Source: QALR01 sp900552255 (lineage in GTDB: Bacteria; Bacillota; Clostridia; Oscillospirales; CAG-272). Taken from it: a stretch of DNA of 64,000 bases. The DNA lies in assembly GCA_048526005.1 (NCBI GenBank), contig DBFVEH010000018.1, positions 49,379 through 113,378 on the forward strand, given 5' to 3'. Below the pieces are notes generated by a model. It was not told the DNA's origin and made no database searches. It saw only the letters and a program-made list of their open reading frames with translations. Positions 1 through 8,164 of this stretch are shown one piece after another (position 1 is the stretch's first letter; every line of letters starts with the position of its first letter). Both the position numbers and the translations under genes were made by a program.

Positions 1-611
1 GGCATGGAGCCATCGATCCAAAAATGCGAAACAGCGCCGGTAAGCGCCGTAAAGGTCATGATAAAAACGCTTGTGCCGACAGCCGTTTTCAGCTCATATC
101 CGAGCACGCTCGTCAGAATGAGCAGCATCATCATGCCGCCGCCCGCACCGACAAAGCCGCAGATAAAGCCGATGACAATCCCGCACAGAATCGATTGCAG
201 AATCCTTGCTCTGCGGCTTTTCCCCTCGAGCTTTTCCTTTGTGGTCATGACCGGTTTCACGATGAATTTGACGCCGAGCAGAAGCGTCATAAAGATGGAA
301 AACGTCCCCATCGTCCCGCCCGATATCTTGGACGCGGCAAAGCTGCCGACAAGGGTAAAAACCAGTACGGATGCAAGCATGACAAGCCCGTTTTTGATAT
401 CCAAATTTTTATTTTTCCCATAAGTATAAGCCGACGCCGCCGATGCCAGAACATCGGACGCCAGCGCGATTCCGACCGCCTCATAGGCGTCAAAGCCCAA
501 AAAGGTAATCAGCATCGGAGAAATCACCGCCGCGGCGGAAAGGCCGGAAAGACCGGTCCCCACTCCCGCGCCGAGGCCGGCGACGATACATACGATGACT
601 TTCACAAGCAT
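1..611 (-). CDS. Sulfite exporter TauE/SafE (TSUP) family permease, 3' end cut by window edge
   Basis: Multi-pass membrane permease of the TSUP family, which moves small organic or sulfur-containing anions; the substrate cannot be told here. The translation starts MLVKVIVCIVAGLGAGVG, followed by the family's glycine-rich first helix (GTGLSGLSAAAVISPML) and a later GFVGAGGGMMM loop, both typical of TSUP repeats. The start is the ATG at 609-611, behind a strong GGAGG eight bases upstream. About 203 codons are inside the window; the usual length is about 250, so only the last helices are missing. It probably has its own promoter, since the next gene upstream is separated from it by a terminator hairpin. 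Confidence 0.85.
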   Translation of the reverse strand, partial: MLVKVIVCIVAGLGAGVGTGLSGLSAAAVISPMLITFLGFDAYEAVGIALASDVLASAASAYTYGKNKNLDIKNGLVMLASVLVFTLVGSFAASKISGGTMGTFSIFMTLLLGVKFIVKPVMTTKEKLEGKSRRARILQSILCGIVIGFICGFVGAGGGMMMLLILTSVLGYELKTAVGTSVFIMTFTALTGAVSHFWIDGSM

Positions 612-658
612 AGGGTACCTCCCGCTAAAATTCCAAAGGATCGTCCGCAGAATCAGCA

Positions 659-685
659 AAGCGCCGGAGCTATGCTCCGGCGCTT
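659..685. terminator. Hairpin terminator after the trigger-factor-like gene
   Basis: A GCGCCGGAGC stem, a three-base loop and the matching GCTCCGGCGC arm, flanked by AA and TT. It lies just past the stop codon at 699 and separates that gene from the TSUP permease. The U tract is short. Confidence 0.7.
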
Positions 686-698
686 ATCATCACAGATG

Positions 699-2135
699 TT
701 AGGATTCGGAAGTGCCCGACTGAGGGATCTCCGGCGCACCCGAAATTCGGTCGAGAAGCATATCGGTGACAAGCGTCTCAATAAAGGAAAGCCGCATCAC
801 CTCTTCGCCGTAAAGACTTTCGATCTCCTTTGCCGTATATTCCACTCCATAATAAGAGGTATAATCGGCAGCAATCTGCTCAAGATCCGCCGTATAATCC
901 TCATCGGTGTATTCGATGCCCAGCGCTTTCTGCGTCAGCTTGACAACGATATACTGATAAGCGGCCTTCTTTGCGGATTCCTCGATATAGGTCTTATCGC
1001 TTCCGTCCGGATACAGCATCTCCCTGACTTCTTTTTTCGTATACGTCATCCCATACTGTGCATAGGTCGCAACCATATCGGATACCTCGCGGTTGACATA
1101 GTTGGTATAAATTTTTTCAAACGCCGAGACCAGCTTATCCGGATAAGAAATCAGCTCGGAACGGTCATATACAAAATCCATCAGAGCATACTCCGAAAAG
1201 CTTTGGACACGGAATGCGTATTTCAATTCCCAAATGTTGCTAAAAGGCGTGTTCTCCGTGATCAGCGCGTTATCGTTGTAGACGTCCTTGATTTCGATGG
1301 CGAACACCGCTTCCTTGCCGGCCAGCGTCTCATCAAGCTCGTAATCCTCGGGGAACGTCACCGTGATTTCAAATTTCTCACCGTTTTTGTGACCGACAAG
1401 CTGGCTTTCAAAGCCGTCTATAAAGCCTGCCTCGCCGACGACGATCGAATAATTCTCTCCGGTACCGCCGTCGAATTTTTCACCGTCGATCGTACCCGTA
1501 AAATTCATCTTTACGGTATCGCCGTATTCGATCACGTCCTTGCTTTTTGCCACCGCGTTATAAAAAGATACGAGCAGATCGGAGATATAGCTGTCCGTAT
1601 AAACTGCGGGAAGCGCCTTTTTGACCGTAACCGTAAATCTCACCGTTTCACCCGCAAGAGCGTCGTCCTCATAGTCCTCGTCAAGCTCCATGGTAAAGGA
1701 AAACGCCTCGTCGACCTTGACGGTCCTGCCTGTGGTGGTGCTGACGGAAACGTCGTCCACCTTATAGCATACCCCATAATCAAATGCAGAATTATCGGCA
1801 TAGCGGTAAACATCATAGTCCTTGATATAATCCGCATCGTCATCATGCGTCCAAGCTTCGATCTCGGTCGTCGTCCCGTCCTCTCCGACAAGCTCGGCCG
1901 TCACAAAAAAATCGAGTGTATAGCCGGTCGTGGGATAGAACGATTTCGTCGTCTCCGAAAGCTGTTCTCTGTATGCCTCATACCGCTCGCAAAGCTCCTC
2001 ATACGGGAAATCCGTGATATCGCCGAGCTTCACATAGGCGGTCAAATCCTCGTTTTCGATATCGAATTTTCCACATCCCGTGAACACTACGGCACACATG
2101 ACAAGAGCCATGACAAGACAAATAAACTTTTTCAT
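699..2135 (-). CDS. Trigger-factor-like FKBP peptidyl-prolyl isomerase lipoprotein
   Basis: Predicted extracytoplasmic folding factor. The chosen start (MKKFICLVMALV) has GGTGGA just upstream and gives a lipoprotein signal with lipobox VFTGC; the frame is open five codons further but without a better ribosome site. Around residues 200-290 there is an FKBP-type isomerase domain (GDTVKMNFTGTIDGEKFDGG, then GFIDGFESQLVGHKNGE), followed by a helical C-terminal region like the chaperone arm of trigger factor. The N-terminal ribosome-binding domain of true trigger factor is absent; instead there is an acidic region that partly repeats the FKBP-like fold. By family it should isomerise prolyl bonds in exported proteins at the outer face of the membrane. 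It is a single gene with its own terminator. Confidence 0.8.
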   Translation of the reverse strand: MKKFICLVMALVMCAVVFTGCGKFDIENEDLTAYVKLGDITDFPYEELCERYEAYREQLSETTKSFYPTTGYTLDFFVTAELVGEDGTTTEIEAWTHDDDADYIKDYDVYRYADNSAFDYGVCYKVDDVSVSTTTGRTVKVDEAFSFTMELDEDYEDDALAGETVRFTVTVKKALPAVYTDSYISDLLVSFYNAVAKSKDVIEYGDTVKMNFTGTIDGEKFDGGTGENYSIVVGEAGFIDGFESQLVGHKNGEKFEITVTFPEDYELDETLAGKEAVFAIEIKDVYNDNALITENTPFSNIWELKYAFRVQSFSEYALMDFVYDRSELISYPDKLVSAFEKIYTNYVNREVSDMVATYAQYGMTYTKKEVREMLYPDGSDKTYIEESAKKAAYQYIVVKLTQKALGIEYTDEDYTADLEQIAADYTSYYGVEYTAKEIESLYGEEVMRLSFIETLVTDMLLDRISGAPEIPQSGTSES

Positions 2136-2264
2136 AGTTCCACCATCCAAACGAATTTACATTTTCCAAAAAATATAGGGTTTTTTAATAGTATCACACA
2201 TTCGGCATAAATTCAACCTTTTTTTATGGAAAAAGCCAAACCGCCGCAATTCTTCACAAAAATT

Positions 2265-3089
2265 TCAACGTTTTTTCATTTTTTCGGAGAGATAAGCGAG
2301 CGACCGATTCAGCTTTGGAAGGTCGAGTCCGCCGTTCTCGGCGAGCACCGGAGACTCCAGCGTCACCGTGCCGCCGTGATAAGCCGGCATCTTGGCAAAA
2401 AGCGTCTCAAAATCGATGATTCCATCGCCGGGATGCAGGATCGGCCGCGTCACCCCCCACATGCCCGGCACGGTTTCACCGGAATAATCGCTGACGTGCA
2501 GGTGACAGATGCGCGGTTCCCATATCTCGCTTTCAAAGAAAGCGCCGCACTGAGCCATATAAGACGCATGGCGCGTATCGAACGTAAAGCCGGCCTGCGG
2601 AAACATCCGGGCGATCGAAAGAAGATTTTCAAGCGGCGTCGGCTTGCGGCACGGCACGTTTTCCACCGCGAGACGCACGCCGCGTTTATCGCAGATCTCA
2701 TACAGCGCATCAAGCAGAGAAAGCGCCCCCGCAAGCTGCGCCTCGGAAAAACGTCCGTCCCACAGATGGAACACCGCTTTCCCCGCTCCCACGGCTTTCG
2801 CCATATCGGCATTCATTGTGAAAAGCCGGAGCCCCTCCCGTCTGTCCTCCTCTGAACCGAGGGAAAGGAGCGCGCCGACATCCTTTTCAAAATGGATGGT
2901 CGGCGTCGCCACGCCTGCCTTATCCAAGGCGTCCGCCACCTCGGGCAGTTTATCGTACCACGCTTTCAGCATCATCAGCTCGAAGCCGTCCGCCTCGACG
3001 GCGTTCCGATTTTCAATGATCACATGATAATCATACCCGTTCGCCCGGCCGACCATCGTGCCGGTCGAGCACAGAATCTGTGTCTCCAT
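2265..3089 (-). CDS. Sugar phosphate isomerase/epimerase-like TIM-barrel protein
   Basis: A 274-residue xylose-isomerase-like TIM barrel (AP endonuclease 2 superfamily). Visible metal-site elements typical of the fold are VENVPC (Glu at the end of a strand), FTFDTRHAS (Asp and His), CHLHVSDYSG (two His) and the terminal TLESPV (Glu). Such enzymes isomerise or epimerise sugars, or related polyols, with a divalent metal; the substrate is not predictable. It starts four bases after the lexA stop codon, so the two are probably co-transcribed, which would place it under LexA control. No strong ribosome site precedes the ATG, consistent with translation coupled to lexA. Confidence 0.75.
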   Translation of the reverse strand: METQILCSTGTMVGRANGYDYHVIIENRNAVEADGFELMMLKAWYDKLPEVADALDKAGVATPTIHFEKDVGALLSLGSEEDRREGLRLFTMNADMAKAVGAGKAVFHLWDGRFSEAQLAGALSLLDALYEICDKRGVRLAVENVPCRKPTPLENLLSIARMFPQAGFTFDTRHASYMAQCGAFFESEIWEPRICHLHVSDYSGETVPGMWGVTRPILHPGDGIIDFETLFAKMPAYHGGTVTLESPVLAENGGLDLPKLNRSLAYLSEKMKKR

Positions 3090-3093
3090 CGTT

Positions 3094-3702
3094 TCAGTTA
3101 TAATAGCGGATATCCGCCACGACCTTTCCGAGAATGTATACCTCTTTTGTAAGAATGGGCTTCATCGTCTGATTTTCCGGCTGGAGGCGGAACATGCCGT
3201 TTTCCTTATAAAAGGTCTTGACGGTCGCCTCCTCGTCGATCAGCACAACGGCGATATCGCCGTTCTCCACATAGCTTGTGCGGTTCACAATCACATAATC
3301 GCCGTTCATGATTCCGGCCTCGATCATGCTGTCTCCCTTGATCCTCAAAGCGAAAAGCTCCCCTCTCGCCATGCCGTGCGGCGGGCAGTACTCGATATAG
3401 CCGTCGAAATTTTCCTGCGCTAAGATCGGAAGCCCTGCCGCCACCTGTCCGACGATCGGAACTCTGACGGACGGCTGTCCGGTCATGCCGTCCGCGTCCA
3501 CGCGCAGGGTACGGCTTTTTCCCTGCTCCTTATGGATATACCCTTTCATTTCCAGCTTTGTGAGATAGGAATGGACCGTCGCCGTGCTTTTGATGCCGAG
3601 CGCCGCCTTGATATCGCGCACGGACGGCGCATATCCGTTCGCCTCCATGGTCTCGCAGATATATTTGTAGATTTCGTTTTCGCGTTCGGTCAGATTTTGC
3701 AT
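3094..3702 (-). CDS. lexA: LexA repressor
   Basis: SOS-response repressor and self-cleaving protease. Residues 1-65 form the winged-helix DNA-binding domain (SVRDIKAALGIKSTATVHSYL recognition region). The linker carries the Ala89-Gly90 cleavage site in QVAAG, and the catalytic dyad is Ser125 (GDSM) and Lys162 (TVK). Length (202 residues) is normal. GGAGG precedes the ATG. A near-consensus LexA box overlaps the probable -35 of its own promoter, so it should be autoregulated. RecA-stimulated autocleavage would derepress it after DNA damage. The TIM-barrel gene follows four bases downstream. Confidence 0.95.
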   Translation of the reverse strand: MQNLTERENEIYKYICETMEANGYAPSVRDIKAALGIKSTATVHSYLTKLEMKGYIHKEQGKSRTLRVDADGMTGQPSVRVPIVGQVAAGLPILAQENFDGYIEYCPPHGMARGELFALRIKGDSMIEAGIMNGDYVIVNRTSYVENGDIAVVLIDEEATVKTFYKENGMFRLQPENQTMKPILTKEVYILGKVVADIRYYN

Positions 3703-3849
3703 GGATGCCTCCTTAAAATTATCACGTTCCGCCCCATCTCACAGCATGGAAAACAGCCGCTTCCGTTTTGCTTTTCTGTTTTTTCAAGCCATCCGATGAA
3801 AGCAAACAATACTTGCGGAATCAGTATATCATACTTTTTCAAAAAAATC

Positions 3850-3861
3850 AAACTTTTGTTC
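3850..3861 (-). promoter_or_regulatory. LexA (SOS) box over the lexA promoter
   Basis: On the minus strand GAACAAAAGTTT, one mismatch from the Gram-positive box GAAC-N4-GTTC. It overlaps a TTTGAT -35 followed after 18 bases by TATACT, about 120 bases upstream of lexA. Autoregulation is inferred. Confidence 0.65.
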
Positions 3862-3885
3862 CGATTTTCAAAAAATATTTTCATT

Positions 3886-3915
3886 TTGTCAATTAAAAGC
3901 CTTTCGGCATATGAT
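3886..3915 (+). promoter_or_regulatory. Probable sigma-A promoter of the M14 peptidase gene
   Basis: TTGTCA and TATGAT separated by 18 bases, ending about 58 bases before the chosen TTG start of the peptidase gene. It diverges from the lexA promoter. Confidence 0.5.
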
Positions 3916-3972
3916 ATCGTGATCCGATTTGCTCGGTATAAGGCAGTCGCAGACAGGAAGGAGAGCGGTCTT

Positions 3973-4887
3973 TTGGAAATCGATTACGAGGCGATCGCAG
4001 GCTATGAAAGAATGACGGACTGCATAAACGCCATACTGGAAAAATACCCCCAAACGGAAAACGGCTACATCGGCACAAGCATCCTCGGACGCGGCCTTCT
4101 GTATCTGCGTCTCGGACACGGAAAAAGCGCATCCCTTTTTGTGGGTGCGCATCATGGAATGGAGCATATAACCTCGAATCTGCTCATCAAATTCATCGAG
4201 GATGCGCTCGCCTGCGAGCGTTCCGGCGCAAGAATCGCCGGCGGCTTCGACGTCCGCTATATCCTCGCGCATCGGTCGGTCTACGTCATTCCGATGCTCA
4301 ATCCGGACGGTGTGGAAATCGAGACCGGCGGAGCCGAAACCGCAGGACTTCTGCGCGAGCGGCTCCTCGCCATGAACGGCGGGAACCACAATTTTGTATC
4401 ATGGCAGGCCAACGCGCGCGGCGTGGACCTCAATCACAACTACGACGCAGGCTTTGCCGAATGCCGCAAGCTCGAGCATGAGCACGGCATTTATTCCGGC
4501 GGTCCGACGCGGTACGGCGGCGAATACCCGGAAAGCGAGCCGGAAACGGCCGCTCTTTGCAGGCTTACAAGATTTCTCACGCCGAATCTTCGGTGCGCCG
4601 TGGCGCTGCACACGCAGGGCGAGGAGATCTACTGGGACTATCTCGGCAAGGCGCCGAAAGGCTCCCGCATGCTCGCCGAATGCTTCGCAAACGTCAGCGG
4701 ATATCGGGTATCCGCGCCCGACGGCATCGCGTCCTACGGCGGCTATAAGGACTGGGTCATCTCGGAGCTCGGGATTCCCGCCTTCACGATCGAATGCGGA
4801 TACGGAAAAAATCCGCTTCCTCCTGCCGATTTTTACAAAATATACGAAAAAGTCCTGCCGATCCTGCTCACAGCCGCAGCTTTTTAG
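3973..4887 (+). CDS. M14-family zinc carboxypeptidase (gamma-D-glutamyl-diaminopimelate peptidase type)
   Basis: Zinc metallopeptidase, 304 residues. The start is a TTG with AAGGAG nine bases upstream; the frame is open further back but without a better ribosome site, and the translation becomes family-like only from here. Zinc ligands are His61 and Glu64 (HHGME) and a later His in ALHTQG; the general-base Glu is in FTIECGYG. The motif order matches the MpaA/endopeptidase I branch that trims murein peptides between gamma-D-Glu and the diamino acid. There is no signal peptide, which points to cytoplasmic recycling of wall peptides. It is transcribed divergently from lexA. Confidence 0.8.
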   Translation: MEIDYEAIAGYERMTDCINAILEKYPQTENGYIGTSILGRGLLYLRLGHGKSASLFVGAHHGMEHITSNLLIKFIEDALACERSGARIAGGFDVRYILAHRSVYVIPMLNPDGVEIETGGAETAGLLRERLLAMNGGNHNFVSWQANARGVDLNHNYDAGFAECRKLEHEHGIYSGGPTRYGGEYPESEPETAALCRLTRFLTPNLRCAVALHTQGEEIYWDYLGKAPKGSRMLAECFANVSGYRVSAPDGIASYGGYKDWVISELGIPAFTIECGYGKNPLPPADFYKIYEKVLPILLTAAAF

Positions 4888-4943
4888 AAAAAAACACTTG
4901 CATTCGGCCACGGATTTCCGTTATAATGGAAATAAAGGAAAAA

Positions 4944-5201
4944 TCATATTTGAAGATAAACCCGCAGCATGCTGCCGAGAAGCTCGTCCCGGTCGATTTT
5001 GCGGATGAGGCTTCTCGCATTTCGATGATTGGTGATATAGGTCGGATCCTCTGAAAGAATATATCCGACAAGCTGATTCACCGGATTGTAGCCCTTTTCC
5101 AGCAGCGCGGCGTAGACCTCTCCCAAAATCCGCCTGTTTTGTCTTTCCTTGTCGCTCTCGATCGAAAAGGTGATGGTCTGATCGTTTGGATAAGCCGACA
5201 T
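4944..5201 (-). CDS. ireB: IreB family regulatory phosphoprotein
   Basis: An 85-residue cytosolic protein matching the IreB (formerly UPF0297) family over its full length, including the conserved core GYNPVNQLVGYILSEDPTYI and the NARSLIRKIDRDEL tail. In enterococci IreB is phosphorylated by the PASTA kinase IreK and lowers cephalosporin resistance; the same link to cell-wall stress signalling is assumed here. In many clostridia it precedes ruvX and a DUF1292 gene; neither follows here. AAAGGAC lies about ten bases before the ATG. Confidence 0.9.
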   Translation of the reverse strand: MSAYPNDQTITFSIESDKERQNRRILGEVYAALLEKGYNPVNQLVGYILSEDPTYITNHRNARSLIRKIDRDELLGSMLRVYLQI

Positions 5202-5363
5202 TTTCTCTGTCCTTTCAAAAACATATTTTTAAACTCGTGATTATTGTATACCAAAAAAGAGATTTTTTCAACATTTTTTTAGAAAGACATGCAAATTCAC
5301 AGCATTGTTTTCTATTTATTTACATGGGAACCCGTACAAATTTATGGAAGGATGTGTCATCAA

Positions 5364-5918
5364 ATGGAAATCAAACGCAAAAAAATCACAGAAGAAGAAA
5401 TTTTTGAAACCGAGCGCAGGCTCGCGGAGGATGTCTCTGTTCTCTGCGGGCAGCACGTCCGCGAATTTGAATCGCTCGGTTATCAGCTCGATCTCGAGCT
5501 CGGCCAAAAGGAGGACGAAGCGCAAAACAATTATTCTGAGTTCGTTCTCGAAGAGGGAAAACGGTATGAAAGCGGCTACGTCAGCCGCGCGCTGATCACG
5601 GTCAGACGGAAAAAGACCGAGGAGGAGCTCTCCCGCGACGCGCAGCTCGCCGAGGAAAACCGGAGAGCGGTCGAGGCCGCGGAAACCGAAGCGGACGCGG
5701 AGCAGCTCGAAAACGATGAAACCCTCCGCATCTCGGAGGATGCGCTGAAGCGCGCCGTCGCGTTCACCGAGGTCATGCTTGTACGCGCCTACAAATCCTT
5801 CTGGACGGAATGGGTCAGCGTCTGCGACAGCCTTTCGGAAATCGAAAACGACCTCGCGGAATTCTTCAAATCCTTGAGCACCGGAAAAGAAGACGCCGAA
5901 TATCAGAACGACCTGTAA
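5364..5918 (+). CDS. Hypothetical charged coiled-coil protein
   Basis: A protein of 184 residues that I do not recognise. The chosen start (MEIKRKKITEEEIF) has AAGGA 11 bases upstream; an in-frame ATG four codons earlier lies too close to that site. The sequence is very acidic and rich in Glu, Ala and Arg. The middle (about residues 85-135: TEEELSRDAQLAEENRRA and on) should be a coiled coil, and a Trp-containing helix (SFWTEWVSVCDSL) lies near the end. There is no signal or membrane segment. It stands alone between ireB and queA and ends at a strong terminator. Codon use resembles the core genes, so it looks resident rather than acquired. Confidence 0.6.
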   Translation: MEIKRKKITEEEIFETERRLAEDVSVLCGQHVREFESLGYQLDLELGQKEDEAQNNYSEFVLEEGKRYESGYVSRALITVRRKKTEEELSRDAQLAEENRRAVEAAETEADAEQLENDETLRISEDALKRAVAFTEVMLVRAYKSFWTEWVSVCDSLSEIENDLAEFFKSLSTGKEDAEYQNDL

Positions 5919-5926
5919 GCCCTTAT

Positions 5927-5955
5927 AAATCCGTCGGACAGACCGGCGGATTTTC
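5927..5955 (+). terminator. Rho-independent terminator
   Basis: AAATCCGTCGG pairs with CCGGCGGATTT across a five-base loop and is followed by TTTTC, nine bases after the stop of the coiled-coil gene. Confidence 0.8.
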
Positions 5956-6073
5956 TCATTTTCACGCGCAAAATTCACAAAATACATATTGTATCCCCTC
6001 CGATAACATGATATAATGGAAGTTGATATAGAAATTGGCAGGCAAATGGCTTTCGCAGGACGGAGACTGCTTT

Positions 6074-7153
6074 ATGATAAAAAATGAACTGACGCCCACA
6101 GGGCTTAAAACATCGGATTTTTCCTTTGAACTGCCGGAAGAGCTTATCGCCCAGCATCCGACCGAGCGGCGCGACGATGCGAGGCTCATGGTGCTCGACC
6201 GGAAAACCGGCGTAATCTCTCACCGGATCTTCCGCGATATCACGGACTATCTGCGCCCCGGAGACGTGCTCGTCGTCAACGATTCCAAGGTCATCCCGGC
6301 GCGCATCTACGGCAAGAAAATCAGAGAGGACGGCACCGAGGGCGCGGATGCGGAATGTCTGCTGCTGCGCCAGCGTTCTCTCGACGTTTGGGAAACGATC
6401 GTGCGTCCCGGCAAAAGACTGAAAAAGGGCGCGCGCATCCGATTCGGGGACGGGCTGCTCGAGGGCGTCGTCGACGAGGTGACGGACGACGGGAACCGGA
6501 TTATCGCTTTTGAATACGACAAGAGCGGCGGGCGGAATCTCTATTCCATTCTCGATGAGATCGGCAGAATGCCCCTGCCGCCCTACATCACGGAGGAGCT
6601 CAAAAACAACAGCGACTATCAGACCGTATACGCACGCGAGGAGGGCTCCGCAGCTGCCCCGACCGCGGGGCTGCACTTCACCGAGGAGCTGCTCGAAAAA
6701 ATCCGCGGCATGGGCGTCGAGATCGCGCCGGTCATGCTGCATGTCGGGCTCGGCACCTTTCGTCCCGTCAAGGCGGATTCCATCACCGACCACGTGATGC
6801 ACAGCGAATTTTTCACCGTCACAGAGGAAAGCGCGGAAAAAATCAACCGCGCAAGAGCAAACGGCGGACGAATCGTCGCCGTCGGCACCACCTCCTGCCG
6901 CACGCTCGAAAGTGTGTCTGATGAGCATGGCGTCGTCCACGCGATGTGCGACGATACGGGAATCTTCATTTACCCCGGCTATCGCTTCAAGGCGGTGGAC
7001 ATGCTCGTCACCAATTTCCACCTGCCGGAAAGCACGCTTGTCATGCTGGTTTCCGCGTTCGCCGACCGCGGGACCGTCATGAACGCCTACAAGACCGCGG
7101 TCGAGGAAAAATACCGGTTTTTCTCGTTCGGCGACGCGATGCTGATCGTTTGA
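6074..7153 (+). CDS. queA: S-adenosylmethionine:tRNA ribosyltransferase-isomerase
   Basis: QueA transfers and isomerises the ribosyl group of S-adenosylmethionine onto 7-aminomethyl-7-deazaguanine in tRNA, giving epoxyqueuosine. The protein has 359 residues from MIKNELTPTGLKTSDF. GGAG lies eight bases before this ATG; in-frame codons upstream lack a ribosome site. Family signatures are FELPEELIAQHP, VVNDSKVIPARIYG, the diagnostic APTAGLHFTEELL, and LHVGLGTFRPV. It is followed 48 bases later by miaA, another tRNA modification gene, and the two may form one transcript. Confidence 0.95.
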   Translation: MIKNELTPTGLKTSDFSFELPEELIAQHPTERRDDARLMVLDRKTGVISHRIFRDITDYLRPGDVLVVNDSKVIPARIYGKKIREDGTEGADAECLLLRQRSLDVWETIVRPGKRLKKGARIRFGDGLLEGVVDEVTDDGNRIIAFEYDKSGGRNLYSILDEIGRMPLPPYITEELKNNSDYQTVYAREEGSAAAPTAGLHFTEELLEKIRGMGVEIAPVMLHVGLGTFRPVKADSITDHVMHSEFFTVTEESAEKINRARANGGRIVAVGTTSCRTLESVSDEHGVVHAMCDDTGIFIYPGYRFKAVDMLVTNFHLPESTLVMLVSAFADRGTVMNAYKTAVEEKYRFFSFGDAMLIV

Positions 7154-7201
7154 GGCTGAATTTAAATCGTTTGTTTTATTCTTGTTTTTCCGGAGGACAT
7201 C

Positions 7202-8149
7202 ATGAATTCCGATAAAATCCGCGTCGCCGCCGTCGCGGGACCGACCGCGAGCGGCAAGAGCGCGCTCGCCATGCTGCTCTGCCGGAAATACGGCGGCGAG
7301 CTCATCTCCTGTGATTCCATGCAGATCTACCGCCGTATGGACATCGGCACGGCGAAGCCGTCCCGCGCGGAACGCGCGGAAATCCCCCATCATTTAATCG
7401 ATATCTGCGACCCTTCCGAGGATTTCTCCGTCGCGGAATTTGCCGTCCTCGCCGACCGTGCGATCCGCGAGACGGCGGAACGCGGCAGATTTCCCGTGCT
7501 GTGCGGCGGAACCGGACTGTATCTCGATTCCGTGCTGAGCGGCGTCGATTTCGGCGAGCTGGAGGCCGATCCCGCCTACCGCGCGGAGCTTGCACAGGCA
7601 GCGGAAGAAAAGGGCGCGCTTTTTCTCCATCAAATGCTGCGGGAAAAGGATCCCGATGCAGCGGAGAAGATTCACCCGAACAACGTCAAGCGGGTGATTC
7701 GCGCGCTTGAGATCTGCCGGCTCTCCGGCATGACAAAAACAGAATGGGACAAGGCCGCCGTCCGTAGGGTTTCCCCCTATGATGCCGCCGTTATCGCGCT
7801 CGACTATCGGAACCGCGATATCCTTTACGAGAGAATCAACCGGCGCGTCGATGAAATGCTCGATGCAGGACTTGAAAATGAAGTCCGTTCGCTGCTCGCG
7901 GACGGCTGTCTCACGCCGGATTCCACGGCGGGCGGCGCGATCGGATATAAGGAGCTCATCGAATATATAAATGGACTCGTATCTTACGCGGAAGCGGTCG
8001 AAGCGGTCAAAACCGCGACGCGCCGGTATGCCAAAAGACAGCTGACATGGCTGCGGCGAAACGAAGCCGTCCGATGGCTGTATCCGGACGACTACCCGGA
8101 TACGCAGGCGCTTTTCACGGCGGCGGAGGCGCTCATTTTCAACACATAA
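7202..8149 (+). CDS. miaA: tRNA dimethylallyltransferase
   Basis: MiaA transfers the dimethylallyl group to the N6 of A37 in tRNAs reading UNN codons. It has 315 residues. The P-loop GPTASGKS is at residues 13-20, followed by CDSMQIYRRMDIGTAKP and the substrate-binding GGTGLYLDSVL. GGAGG precedes the ATG. It is followed 15 bases downstream by the membrane-fusion-like gene, starting a tight run of cell-envelope and division genes. Confidence 0.95.
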   Translation: MNSDKIRVAAVAGPTASGKSALAMLLCRKYGGELISCDSMQIYRRMDIGTAKPSRAERAEIPHHLIDICDPSEDFSVAEFAVLADRAIRETAERGRFPVLCGGTGLYLDSVLSGVDFGELEADPAYRAELAQAAEEKGALFLHQMLREKDPDAAEKIHPNNVKRVIRALEICRLSGMTKTEWDKAAVRRVSPYDAAVIALDYRNRDILYERINRRVDEMLDAGLENEVRSLLADGCLTPDSTAGGAIGYKELIEYINGLVSYAEAVEAVKTATRRYAKRQLTWLRRNEAVRWLYPDDYPDTQALFTAAEALIFNT

Positions 8150-8164
8150 AAAAGAGGAACGGAA

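Noticed and set aside
24..2210. A 728-codon open frame on the plus strand
   Set aside because: It runs opposite to two real minus-strand genes; its Arg/His-rich translation has no domain, and the frame is open only because of GC-rich codon use in the genes below.
4897..4926. TTGCAT-18-TATAAT on the plus strand at the 3' end of ireB
   Set aside because: A good promoter match, but no plus-strand gene follows; an antisense RNA to ireB is possible, but nothing else supports it.
5975..7393. A 472-codon minus-strand open frame opposite queA
   Set aside because: Shadow of queA: no ribosome site or family motifs, while queA matches over its whole length.
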